Assembly (NCBI RefSeq): GCF_001612685.1
Contig: NZ_BDAY01000024.1
Location: 1-64,000 of the forward strand
DNA length: 64,000 nt
Direction: 5' to 3'
DNA from: Nocardia altamirensis NBRC 108246
GTDB lineage: Bacteria > Actinomycetota > Actinomycetes > Mycobacteriales > Mycobacteriaceae
Part shown: in pieces, positions 52,467-60,730 of the stretch
How the letters are laid out: each line of letters starts with the position of its first letter
Numbering within the stretch: the stretch's first letter is position 1
Notes under the pieces: generated by a model
Told to the model about the DNA's origin: nothing
What the model saw: the letters and a program-made list of their open reading frames with translations, nothing else
The model's database searches: none
Position numbers and translations under genes: made by a program

Positions 52467-52764
52467 CTGTTCGACCGACTGCCGCCTGAGTCCGCGCACA
52501 CCGATCGGCTGATCAACGTCGACGATGGTCTGTCGCCGGAGTGTCAGCGATGTGCGGTCAGTCGAGACACCGACTCACCGCATCTCACACCGCGAGCGGA
52601 TGTCAACGCGCGTACGGCGAGCGACTGCTGGCGTCCTGACGAACGGGCGCACCCGTTGGTTTTTCGTACGATCCGCACCGTCCTGGCCCGCTTCGGCCGC
52701 CGAGATGGCATTATTCGCGACGGCATCGTCCGGTGCGCAATCCGAGTGAAGGAGATTCCTAGCG

Positions 52765-53493
52765 GTGAGCAGCGAAGTGCAAGGGCGGCAATTCGACATC
52801 AGGCGTGGTTGGCGGCTCGGGGTGCCGCGTGGGGTGCTACGCGTGGTCGGCGTGGCGGCGGTTGCCGCGGCGCTGGCGGCGTTCGCGAGCGGCGGCGTCT
52901 CGGCGAACACCTGGAGCGTGCGGACGCAGGCGCCCGCACAGTGCGGCGCACCGAAGGCGCCCGCGAAGACGGCATCCACCGAATCGTGGCCTGCGCCGGA
53001 CCGCGTCGCCGACCCGAACGCCCAATACACCGCGACGCTCGAAACCAACTGCGGCGCGGTCGCCATCAACCTGGATTCCAGGGCGCCGGAAACCGTCAAC
53101 TCGTTCGTCTTCCTGAGCGAAAAGCACTACTTCGACCTGACCAAGTGCCACCGCGTCACCACCCAGGGCATCTTCGTCCTGCAGTGCGGTGACCCAACGG
53201 CGACCGGCACGGGCGGGCCCGGCTACCAGATCCCCGACGAGAACCTCGCAGGCGCCACCTACCCTGCGGGCACCGTCGCGATGGCCAACGCGGGCCCGAA
53301 CACCAACGGCAGCCAGTTCTTCCTCGTCTACAAGGACAGCCCGCTGCCGCCGAGCTACACACCATTCGGCAAGGTCACCTCGGGCCAGGACGTCCTCGAT
53401 TCGATCGGCAGCGCAGGCGTGCAGGGCGGTGGCTCCGACGGCGCCCCCGCCGCCGACGTCGTCCTCAACGCAGTCACCACCGCACGCAACTAA
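52765..53493 (+). CDS. Exported cyclophilin-type peptidyl-prolyl isomerase
   Basis: A 242-aa protein with an N-terminal membrane anchor or signal (VLRVVGVAAVAAALAAFASGGVSA, about residues 24-47) and a cyclophilin domain. The core motifs are visible: VNSFVFLSEKHYFDLTKCHRV, FVLQCGDPTATGTGGPGYQIPDEN and AMANAGPNTNGSQFFLVYKD. They include the FxxP-replaced loop and the QFF pocket. It would assist folding of secreted proteins. GTG at 52765 with GAAGGAG about 10 nt upstream. A terminator-type hairpin follows the stop. Confidence 0.92.
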   Translation: MSSEVQGRQFDIRRGWRLGVPRGVLRVVGVAAVAAALAAFASGGVSANTWSVRTQAPAQCGAPKAPAKTASTESWPAPDRVADPNAQYTATLETNCGAVAINLDSRAPETVNSFVFLSEKHYFDLTKCHRVTTQGIFVLQCGDPTATGTGGPGYQIPDENLAGATYPAGTVAMANAGPNTNGSQFFLVYKDSPLPPSYTPFGKVTSGQDVLDSIGSAGVQGGGSDGAPAADVVLNAVTTARN

Positions 53494-53505
53494 CACTCAT
53501 CCCCT

Positions 53506-53535
53506 CTGTGGCGGCGTCCGTGGACGCCGCCACAG
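53506..53535. terminator. Perfect 14-bp hairpin
   Basis: CTGTGGCGGCGTCC and GGACGCCGCCACAG, separated by GT, directly after the cyclophilin stop. Probably the transcription terminator. Confidence 0.75.
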
Positions 53536-53549
53536 TCGTGTCCGGCGCA

Positions 53550-53606
53550 CGAGTGGCACATGGCTGCGGCAAACGCCGAGAGCGCCCCTCCGTGGTGTGC
53601 CACTCG
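53550..53606. terminator. Second long inverted repeat in the convergent gap
   Basis: Perfect 11-bp arms CGAGTGGCACA (53550-53560) and TGTGCCACTCG (53596-53606) with a 35-nt loop, just past the stop of the minus-strand CocE-type gene (53614). A terminator or stabiliser for that transcript. Confidence 0.5.
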
Positions 53607-53613
53607 TCGACCA

Positions 53614-55566
53614 CTACTTGTGCGGGGTGAGGTCGAAGGTGGTCGAGCCGGTGTCGCCGGAGGGGATGATGGGCAGGATCACCGAGGAGGGGTGTTCCGC
53701 GTCTTTGTAGATGGTTTGGGTCGCGGGTTGGGTTCGGGCGTTGTCGCCGAAGGGTTCTCCGGTGTTGGGGTTCGGCGCGTACTGCGGGTAGTCGCTGCTG
53801 GAGACGGCGAGGCGGACGCGATCGCCTGCCTTGAACAGGTAGCTGGTCGGCCAGATCTTGATGGTGAACTTGTAGGGCTGACCAGGCACGAGATGTGTTG
53901 GGTTGGTGAGCGAATCACGGAAGGCGGCCCGGATGATGCCGTTGTTGAGGTTGATCGCCGAACCGTCCTGGCCGAGCACTTCCAGTCGCGCGACGAAGTC
54001 GGTGTCCACGGCGGACGACGATGCCCAGAGCTGCACCGTGATCGGGCCGGTGAGTTCGGTGTCGGTGGTGAAAGGTGCGGTGTCGTAGGTCAGTACGTCC
54101 GACCTTTGTTCCACCGCGGCCTGATCGAACGGCCCCTGCGGTGTCGAGCCGACGCCGCAGCAGGAGTGGCCGCCCGCGCTCGGCGCCGGATCCTCGGGGT
54201 CGTAGAGGTAGCGGTCGACATCGGCCGGTCCGGTCGGCGCCTGCTCGACGAGCTTGCCGGTGCGGCCGGTCCCGCCATTGGTCCCGTTTCCGTTGAAATA
54301 GTATGTCTTCCACTGGGTTTGCGGCAGCGGCCAACTCGGTGCGGTCTTCCACCGGTTGGCGCCCATCACGTAGTAGTCGACGCGCGGCTTGCCACCCGCG
54401 ACGCCGTTGTCGACGCCCTTGAGGAAGTGGTCATACCAGGCCAGCATCAGCTCGTTGATCGGGCTGTCGCCGACCGGCCCGAGTTTGTCGAGGAGCGGGG
54501 CGATCGTCGAAGTCGGTCTACCCCAGGCGAGGTGGTCCCACGGGCCGAGCACCAGCCGCTGGTTCTGCCGTGCCTCCGGTGTGCCGCCCTTGTCGACCAT
54601 GCCGGTGAAGTTCTCGATGCCGCCCGCGAGGAACGCGTCGTACCAGCCCTGCATGTCGAGCACCGGTACCTTCACGTCCTGATAGCGCTCGCGGATGCTC
54701 CATCGCTTCCAGTAGTCGTTGTAGGTGGAGTTGCGGATCCAGTCGAAGTACCAGGGTGCGACCGCAGGGTTGCCTGGCTGCAGCGGCGGAAAGTCTTTGT
54801 ACGGACGGAAATTCATCCACGAGGTGAAGTTCGCCATCGCCGCCTTGATCTGGTCGACCGTGGCGGTGTCGTTGCGCTGCTTGGCCGCTTCGAGCGCGAT
54901 GGTGCTGACCGCCCATGGTTCGACGAAACCGAGCCGGAACGCGCCGCCCTCATAGGTCCAGCCGTCGTAGTAGTCCGAGGAGGTGTTGGCGGGCACGATG
55001 GTGGTCAGGTGCGGCGGGGTCTCGACGGCGGCGAGCCACTGGGTGGCGCCGATGTACGACGAGCCGTACATGCCCACTTTGCCGTTGGTGCCCGGCAATT
55101 GGGCCGCCCACTCGACCGAGTCGTAGCCGTCCTTCAGGTCGTTGTCGAACTCGGTGAAGGTGCCCTCCGACCGGCCGACGCCGCGAATATCCTGGATCAC
55201 CACCAGGTAGCACTGGGAGGCGAACCAGTCCGGTGTCTGGTAGCGCGAGGGTTGTACCTGCGCAGCGGATTTCCCGTATTGCGTGCGCATCAGGATCACC
55301 GGCACCGGATCACTGGTCTTCGGGCGATAGACGTCGGCGCGCAGGATCGTCCCGTCCCGCATCGTCCCTGGGACGTCGGTTTCCTTGTCGACGGCACACT
55401 TACCCCGCCCGGACGTCGGTGGCCATTGGCCCGTCTCCGTCGGTGCGGCGGTCTGCGTGCTCGCGGTCTTGTCGGTGTCGGTTCCGGAGGTACATCCCCC
55501 GACCAGAATCCCGACGCACAACGCCGCGGTGAGCAAACGCCCGACACCCATGCGATATCCGGACAA
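53614..55566 (-). CDS. CocE/NonD-type S15 family lipoprotein hydrolase
   Basis: A 650-aa alpha/beta hydrolase. The N-terminus is a lipoprotein signal ending LVGGC (Cys about 25). DIRGVGRSEGTF, the nucleophile elbow GKVGMYGSSYIGAT with Ser in GSSY, and the GPWDHLAW His region give the catalytic set of X-Pro dipeptidyl-peptidase/cocaine esterase proteins. A C-terminal jelly roll follows (LTYDTAPFTTDTELTGPITVQLWASS). The start is TTG at 55566, preferred because GGAGG lies 9 nt upstream; the ATG at 55551 is too far from that site. It is only distantly similar to the secreted hydrolase at 27411. Confidence 0.88.
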   Translation of the reverse strand: MSGYRMGVGRLLTAALCVGILVGGCTSGTDTDKTASTQTAAPTETGQWPPTSGRGKCAVDKETDVPGTMRDGTILRADVYRPKTSDPVPVILMRTQYGKSAAQVQPSRYQTPDWFASQCYLVVIQDIRGVGRSEGTFTEFDNDLKDGYDSVEWAAQLPGTNGKVGMYGSSYIGATQWLAAVETPPHLTTIVPANTSSDYYDGWTYEGGAFRLGFVEPWAVSTIALEAAKQRNDTATVDQIKAAMANFTSWMNFRPYKDFPPLQPGNPAVAPWYFDWIRNSTYNDYWKRWSIRERYQDVKVPVLDMQGWYDAFLAGGIENFTGMVDKGGTPEARQNQRLVLGPWDHLAWGRPTSTIAPLLDKLGPVGDSPINELMLAWYDHFLKGVDNGVAGGKPRVDYYVMGANRWKTAPSWPLPQTQWKTYYFNGNGTNGGTGRTGKLVEQAPTGPADVDRYLYDPEDPAPSAGGHSCCGVGSTPQGPFDQAAVEQRSDVLTYDTAPFTTDTELTGPITVQLWASSSAVDTDFVARLEVLGQDGSAINLNNGIIRAAFRDSLTNPTHLVPGQPYKFTIKIWPTSYLFKAGDRVRLAVSSSDYPQYAPNPNTGEPFGDNARTQPATQTIYKDAEHPSSVILPIIPSGDTGSTTFDLTPHK

Positions 55567-55636
55567 GGTGATCCACCTCCCGCAGAGGCGCAACCAGGGA
55601 TTCGGAGTGCACAGCTTCGAGAACGCCTCCGTCGCG

Positions 55637-55660
55637 CTGATCTTACCAGTGCAAGATCAG
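55637..55660. promoter_or_regulatory. Perfect 8-8-8 inverted repeat in the CocE lipoprotein promoter region
   Basis: CTGATCTT (55637-55644) and AAGATCAG (55653-55660) with an 8-nt centre, about 70 bp upstream of the TTG start. The spacing suits a dimeric repressor. Confidence 0.6.
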
Positions 55661-55783
55661 AGATCCGATGAATTTCGCAGAGTTGGTCCGCAATTCTACC
55701 GGCACGAATAGCGTTGCACTGCAACAGTTCCCGTGATTCCGACACAATAGGGGCGGCTCTGCGCCGTGCGGTGCCGAGATCCG

Positions 55784-56893
55784 CTACGGGACCAACTCGG
55801 CCAAGTCGACATGATCGTGGAACGGCGCGACCCGCTCGCCGAGCAGCAATCGCCGCGCCACGTGCCCCACCTGCCCCGCCGCGAACCGTGCCTCGCTGGC
55901 CAGCTGCGGATAGCCGGACAGTGACCGGCCGACTCGCTCGACAGACTGCCGCGAACGACTCGAAACGCTCCCCCAGCCGCCGAGCCATTCGGTGAGCGAC
56001 CGCAAAAACTCTGCCGTCGAGGCGAACTCGGCCCGCCGCGCCGGACGCCCGTCGACCAGCCCGTGAAAGACCGGCAACGCCGGCTCGGTCCGATACGGTT
56101 CCACGCTCAGAAACCCGCGCTCGTCAGCCGCGTACACGACATCGAGCCCGCGCGCCTTGGCCCGCGTCCGCATGTCGTACTTGGTCGGCAGATCGTCGCA
56201 CTCCTCGACAAGCAGATCGAGCCCTTCGAGAAACGCGTCGGCATTCTCCGCCGTCACCCCGTGATCGAAGACGGTCACGCGCAGATACGGATCGATCTCA
56301 GCGATCCGCCGCGCCACGATCCACACCTTCGGCACCCCGAGATCGGCCACACTCGCGTTGAGCCGATTGAGATTCGACAGATCCAGCTCATCGAAATCCG
56401 CCAGCACGATGTGCCCGCACAAATGTTCCTGCGCCAACGTCACCGCGGCTTCCCCGCCCACCGACAGCCCGAGCACCCCAACGCATTTCCCGCGCAGGAC
56501 CTGTTGCTCAGCCCGAGTGATCTTGTCTTGATTGCGATCTGTGAGCACGTCGAAGAAGTCGTCCGCCCCCAACACGTGCACCACCCGCCGCGCCCACGGC
56601 AGGTACGCCCAACACCCATAGGTCGCCAAATCCCCAGCGCCGGCCAGCGTCTCGGCGATGAACTGCTCCTGCCCCTCCCCTGGGAGCCGAATCCGCGCCA
56701 GCTCAGCGACCTGCCCCGCCACGGTGTCCAACACCTCGACGCGGTGCTCCCGGCACATCTCGGCGAACTCGGCACCATCCGCTACCGCGACAAGCACGGC
56801 CGCCCACCCCGGCGGCGCGTCCAACGCTGCGCGAAAACCCGCCAAGTCCACCGGGTTTCGCCGCGCCACCCGACCACTCTGAAACGAGGCCAT
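55784..56893 (-). CDS. ThiF/E1-like adenylyltransferase-fold protein, stand-alone
   Basis: A 369-aa protein. Residues about 1-120 are an unassigned N-terminal domain. From about 124, ITRAEQQVLRGKCVGVLGLSVGGEAAVTLAQEHLCGHIVLADFDELDLSNLNRLN is the nucleotide-binding core of ThiF/MoeB/E1 proteins, with the GxSxGG loop and the DxDxxDxSNLNR motif. The zinc-binding CxxC pairs and a clear catalytic Cys are absent. It resembles the first half of Rv1355c-type proteins without the nitroreductase-like half (recall). No ubiquitin-like, E2 or JAB gene is adjacent. ATG at 56893 with GGGAG 5-7 nt upstream. The substrate is unknown. Confidence 0.8.
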   Translation of the reverse strand: MASFQSGRVARRNPVDLAGFRAALDAPPGWAAVLVAVADGAEFAEMCREHRVEVLDTVAGQVAELARIRLPGEGQEQFIAETLAGAGDLATYGCWAYLPWARRVVHVLGADDFFDVLTDRNQDKITRAEQQVLRGKCVGVLGLSVGGEAAVTLAQEHLCGHIVLADFDELDLSNLNRLNASVADLGVPKVWIVARRIAEIDPYLRVTVFDHGVTAENADAFLEGLDLLVEECDDLPTKYDMRTRAKARGLDVVYAADERGFLSVEPYRTEPALPVFHGLVDGRPARRAEFASTAEFLRSLTEWLGGWGSVSSRSRQSVERVGRSLSGYPQLASEARFAAGQVGHVARRLLLGERVAPFHDHVDLAELVP

Positions 56894-56911
56894 ACCAGCT
56901 CCCGCCAATCG

Positions 56912-56924
56912 TTGACTCAGTCAA
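56912..56924. promoter_or_regulatory. Palindromic operator-like site before the ThiF-like gene
   Basis: TTGACTCAGTCAA is a perfect 6-1-6 palindrome 19 nt upstream of the ATG at 56893. Size and position suit a repressor site. Confidence 0.5.
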
Positions 56925-56960
56925 TGATAACGGCGAACCTGCCGCAAGCGGGGGCGAATC

Positions 56961-57695
56961 TCATCCAGAGCGCCGCGCACTGGTGATGATCTCCGGACTG
57001 GCATCCGTTAACGGCGTGCGATCCCAGTTCCCGAACTGTTCCGCGACGACCAATCCCGCCTCGGACAGAAAGGCAGACAATGCCCCCGTCCCAAGGAACC
57101 GCAGCGTCGAATGACTGACCTCCGGTTCCCAGCCAGCGCTGGTGAACGTGTGCGTGAACGACACCAGATCACCGCGGACCGGCTCTGCGACCTCGCAGAC
57201 GCTGCGCACCACCGCGCCAGTCTCATCCGTCACCTCCCCCGAGTACCGCCGATCCCACGTCTCCCATTCCCGCACAAGCGGATTGCGGGTCTCGAAGACG
57301 AAGCGACCGGTCGCGGTCAGCGTCGCCGCGATCGCCGCCAACGCGGCCCGCAGCTCGTCGTCCTCGACCAGAACCTGAAACGCATGTCCGGTCATGACCA
57401 CGAGATCGAACTGCCCCCGCGCGGCACTGGCGTCGCCCAGTACCCACTCGATGTCGTCACGGGCCCGCGCCACCTCGAGCATCCCCGGGGCCGGATCCAG
57501 TCCGCATAGGCGGCCGACGTGGCCGGACTCCCTGGCCCGGTGCAGCAGCGCACCCGTCCCGCACCCCACGTCGAGCACCGATTCCGCGGCAAGCACCATC
57601 GGCAGGTAGAACTCGAAATCGCTACGCGCGTCCCACGGATGCAAGCGGTCGTACCACGCGGCGAGCCGGAAATCGGTGAACAGCTTGTCGACCAT
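56961..57695 (-). CDS. Class I SAM-dependent methyltransferase
   Basis: A 244-aa Rossmann-fold methyltransferase. Motif I is ESVLDVGCGTGALL (about residues 38-51), followed by CGLDPAPGMLEVAR (acidic loop binding the SAM ribose) and FDLVVMTGHAFQVL (motif post-I/IV). The rest is beta-rich without a recognised substrate signature. The ATG at 57695 is preferred to the longer frame, which begins with non-conserved sequence. It precedes the ThiF-like gene by 67 bp on the same strand, and the palindrome between them suggests separate control. Confidence 0.88.
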   Translation of the reverse strand: MVDKLFTDFRLAAWYDRLHPWDARSDFEFYLPMVLAAESVLDVGCGTGALLHRARESGHVGRLCGLDPAPGMLEVARARDDIEWVLGDASAARGQFDLVVMTGHAFQVLVEDDELRAALAAIAATLTATGRFVFETRNPLVREWETWDRRYSGEVTDETGAVVRSVCEVAEPVRGDLVSFTHTFTSAGWEPEVSHSTLRFLGTGALSAFLSEAGLVVAEQFGNWDRTPLTDASPEIITSARRSG

Positions 57696-57802
57696 GATCG
57701 AAGCATGGCAGCGGCGATCGTCCGACCGCGACCGATTTTCCAGCCCGATCGTGTTGGTAGCGATAAGCATTCGCTGGATGCATCGGCCGCGTCAGCGGCG
57801 GC

Positions 57803-58180
57803 TCATACCTGCGCGCTGACAGATTCGGCGCCCGCGGGGCCCATGGCTGCGGAAAGTTGGTGCAGGACTTGCGGTATCGCCCAGTAGTAGACCCAGGTGC
57901 CGCGGCGTTCGCAGTCGATGAGGCCCGCTTCGCGCAGCACCTTGAGGTGGTGGGAGATGGTGGGCTGGGACTGCTCGAACTGCGGGGTCAGTTCGCACAC
58001 GCAGACCTCCTCCCCCGGACGGGAGGCGATCAGCGACAGCAGCCGCAACCGGACCGGGTCGGCCAGCGCCTTGAACGCGGCGGCCAGCTCGACCGCGGCA
58101 TCGTGGCTCAGCGGCGCGGTCAGCGTCGGTGCGCAGCAGGCGTTCGTGGACGCGACCACCGGCAGTTCGTGTTTCGACAC
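57803..58180 (-). CDS. ArsR/SmtB family metalloregulator
   Basis: A 125-aa winged-helix repressor. FKALADPVRLRLLSLIAS opens the HTH, QSQPTISHHLKVLREAGLIDCERRG is the recognition helix and wing, and CVCEL (Cys60, Cys62) is the arsenite-sensing motif in the recognition-helix approach. A further Cys pair (Cys15-Cys16) lies near the N-terminus and could add ligands. The start is GTG at 58180. It is divergent from arsM, and two related inverted sites lie between them, so it very probably represses arsM and itself until As(III) binds. Confidence 0.93.
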   Translation of the reverse strand: MSKHELPVVASTNACCAPTLTAPLSHDAAVELAAAFKALADPVRLRLLSLIASRPGEEVCVCELTPQFEQSQPTISHHLKVLREAGLIDCERRGTWVYYWAIPQVLHQLSAAMGPAGAESVSAQV

Positions 58181-58186
58181 TTATCT

Positions 58187-58240
58187 ATATTGACAGATGT
58201 CGATTCAACGGCGCAAGCTGTATCGACATTCATCGATACA
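58187..58240. promoter_or_regulatory. Two candidate ArsR operators
   Basis: Site 2 (58219-58240) is a perfect inverted repeat TGTATCGA / TCGATACA with a 6-nt centre. Site 1 (58187-58206) is a weaker version sharing the half-site ATCGACAT in reverse orientation. Both lie in the arsR-arsM divergent region. Confidence 0.65.
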
Positions 58241-58287
58241 ACCCGGTCGGGGCATCGCCGGACCGGATATTCAGCTAGGGGTGTGTC

Positions 58288-59100
58288 ATGACAGATCAGC
58301 AGAGCGAACTCAGGGAGACCGTGCGAGCCCGGTATGCCCAGGCCGCGACCGCCGTCGCCGACGGTGGCGTCGCGAACGATTGCTGCGGCAGCGGGGCTGT
58401 CGCGATCGACGCGAACTTCGGTGCGAGCCTGTACCGCACCGCCGACCGTGACCAGCTCCCGATCGCGGCCACTGCCGCTTCGCTCGGCTGCGGCAATCCG
58501 ACCGCTGTCGCAGAACTCCGTGAAGGTGAACGAGTGCTCGACCTTGGTTCAGGAGGCGGCATCGACGTGCTGCTGTCCGCGCGCCGAGTAGGGCCGACCG
58601 GCAAGGCATTCGGGGTCGACATGACCGACGAAATGCTGGCACTGGCACAGGCGAACGCCGCCAAAGCCGAAGCGACGAACGTGGAATTCCTGAAGGGCAC
58701 GATCGAGTCGATCCCGTTGCCCGCCAACAGCATCGACGTTGTCATCTCGAACTGCGTGATCAACCTGTCGGTCGACAAGCCGGCCGTGTTCGCCGAGATG
58801 GCCCGCGTACTGGTCCCCGGCGGGCGCATCGGGATCTCCGACGTCGTCGCCGAGGACACCCTGTCCGCTGAGCAGCGCGGCGAGCGCGGCGACTACGTCG
58901 GGTGTATCGCGGGCGCACTGTCGTTCGCCGAATATCGGGCGGGACTGACCGCAGCCGGATTCACCGATATCGAGATCACGCCGACCCATTCGGTGGCCGA
59001 CGGGATGCACTCGGCGATCGTGCAGGCCGTCAAGCCGGTCGAGCAGCGCAGCGCCGAGGACACCGCGACTCCGCGTAGCGGACCGGCTTGCTGCGCGTAG
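58288..59100 (+). CDS. arsM: Arsenite S-adenosylmethionine methyltransferase ArsM
   Basis: A 270-aa enzyme that methylates As(III), detoxifying it. The SAM motif is RVLDLGSGGGIDVLLSARRVG (about residues 82-102). The arsenic-binding cysteines are Cys68 (SLGCGN), Cys156 (SNCVINLS) and Cys206 (GCIAGAL), which correspond to the conserved three Cys of ArsM, with Cys32-Cys33 as the extra N-terminal pair. A second Cys pair ends the protein (CCA). Start ATG at 58288 with AGGGG upstream. It is divergent from the arsR gene; no arsenite pump is in view. Confidence 0.95.
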   Translation: MTDQQSELRETVRARYAQAATAVADGGVANDCCGSGAVAIDANFGASLYRTADRDQLPIAATAASLGCGNPTAVAELREGERVLDLGSGGGIDVLLSARRVGPTGKAFGVDMTDEMLALAQANAAKAEATNVEFLKGTIESIPLPANSIDVVISNCVINLSVDKPAVFAEMARVLVPGGRIGISDVVAEDTLSAEQRGERGDYVGCIAGALSFAEYRAGLTAAGFTDIEITPTHSVADGMHSAIVQAVKPVEQRSAEDTATPRSGPACCA

Positions 59101-59212
59101 GACCGGACTCGGATCACCCGGCGCCGAATCGCCCTCGTCACCGGGCCTCACTCGACGCCGGGCCCCACTCATCGCCACGTCCCACTCGGTCGCTTCTCCA
59201 GTTCGGTCGAGT

Positions 59213-60730
59213 TCACAAGCGCAACAAGGACGACCAGGTTGTCGACCAGGGGTTGACGGGTCGGTCGCAACGCCAGATGGTGACGTCTCGGGTGACGCCG
59301 GGGAAGCCGAGGGTGGCGTCGGCTCGGCCGATGGGGGTCATCGAACCGAAGAGCGGTCGGACGTCGGACTCCTTGCCGCCTACCCACAGCACAGTGGTTG
59401 CGGAGTCGGGCGGGGCGCCGAAGTAACCGAAGCCGCGGTTCGGGCTGTAAACGGCGGGCAGGCCGTACTTTTCGCGGAACATGTCGAGTGCGCCTGCCTG
59501 CCAATAGGAGTCGGCGACGATGACGACGCCGGCCCGCTCGGATTCCGGAATCGCCCGGTAGGCGGTCGCGGTGGATTCGGCGAGCTCAGGCCAGCCGAAC
59601 TTGCCGTAGACGTCGAGGGCCAAGCCGACCTCGTTCTCGTCCTTGGCGGGAGCGATGTCGGATTCGGGGCGCCACGGCAGCGAGAACAGCACGATCGCCA
59701 CCGAAAGCACGATCACCGGGATCGTGAGATAGGTGCGCCAGCGCACCGACGCGTCGGTCCAGCGTACGGCGCCCGCCGCCATGATCGCGGCGTAGCAGCC
59801 CGCCGCGTAGTACGGCCTGCCGTCGGTGACGAGGAAGGCCACGGCGAGCAACAACGGAAGCGGAGCGAGAAACCGGTAGGGGCGCAAAGGTTCCCAGCGG
59901 AACAGCGTCACGATTCCGTAGATCAGCAGTGCGCCGCCGAGCAGCCCGGCGAGGATGATGGCCAGGGGCAGCCAGGTGTAGCGACCGCCGATGAGCGCCT
60001 GCTCCTCCGCGACCACCGCGCCGAGCCGCAGCTGCGGCCAGTCGTGGCTCGCCTGCCAGATCAGGCTCGGCAGGGTCACCAGGAAGACCAGCGCGGCACC
60101 GGCCCACAATGCGGGGCGGCGCAACAACTCTCGCGGCCCGAAGCACAGCACGCCGATCGCGACCGCGATCCAGAAGAACGGGATCAGCCATTTGACCTGC
60201 ATGTCCACCGCCGTAGCCAGCGCAGCGCCGAGTAGCAGCAGATCGTTGCGGGTCCGCACCCAGCGGATGAGCAACCAGCTGATCAGCACCCACAGCGCGG
60301 TGTCGATCGTGTTGGTGGCCAACAGAACTCCCTGCACCAGCAGGAACGGGGACGTCGCGTAGGCGATGGCGGTGAGCACCTGCGCGCGGCGCGACCCGCC
60401 GAACTCCCTGGCGATCTGCGCGCTGATCACCACCGCGGCCACCGTGACCAGCACCGCCGGAATCCGCAGAGCGACCATGGATCCCGGGGCAAGCAGATCC
60501 ATCAGCCGGGCGATCGCAGGCAGCACCGGCCCCTGATCGGCATAGCTGACGGCGAGCCTGCGTCCCGCGGCGACGAAATACATTTCATCGCCGAAGAATC
60601 CGTAGCGCCCCACCGAGGCCAACAGCGCGATCGCCGAAAGAACCGCGACGACGCCTACTCCGACGACCGCGAACGGCGGTCGCTCCGAGATATCCTCTTG
60701 CGGTACTTGCGTTTTCATCAGATCAGTCAT
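59213..60730 (-). CDS. GT39/ArnT-like membrane glycosyltransferase (paralogue)
   Basis: A 505-aa polytopic GT-C enzyme, clearly a paralogue of 41290-42825 in the same window. Shared blocks include GRYGFFGDEMYFVAAGRRLAVSYADQGPVLPAIARL, the TAVDMQVKWLIPFFWIAVA segment, and the C-terminal NRGFGYFGAPPDSA. The first-loop Asp-Glu pair (GDEMYF) is intact, so it should be catalytic. It overlaps the preceding TetR gene by 8 bp, so it is translated from the same mRNA and probably controlled by that regulator. Confidence 0.85.
   Translation of the reverse strand: MTDLMKTQVPQEDISERPPFAVVGVGVVAVLSAIALLASVGRYGFFGDEMYFVAAGRRLAVSYADQGPVLPAIARLMDLLAPGSMVALRIPAVLVTVAAVVISAQIAREFGGSRRAQVLTAIAYATSPFLLVQGVLLATNTIDTALWVLISWLLIRWVRTRNDLLLLGAALATAVDMQVKWLIPFFWIAVAIGVLCFGPRELLRRPALWAGAALVFLVTLPSLIWQASHDWPQLRLGAVVAEEQALIGGRYTWLPLAIILAGLLGGALLIYGIVTLFRWEPLRPYRFLAPLPLLLAVAFLVTDGRPYYAAGCYAAIMAAGAVRWTDASVRWRTYLTIPVIVLSVAIVLFSLPWRPESDIAPAKDENEVGLALDVYGKFGWPELAESTATAYRAIPESERAGVVIVADSYWQAGALDMFREKYGLPAVYSPNRGFGYFGAPPDSATTVLWVGGKESDVRPLFGSMTPIGRADATLGFPGVTRDVTIWRCDRPVNPWSTTWSSLLRL

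Noticed and set aside
52525..52749. Possible small gene before the cyclophilin
   Set aside because: The frame is Arg/Ser-rich with no ribosome site or recognisable motif.
55784..57695. Bacterial ubiquitin-like or CBASS-type operon around the ThiF protein
   Set aside because: No E2, JAB peptidase, ubiquitin-like, nucleotidyltransferase or effector gene is present; the neighbour is an ordinary methyltransferase.
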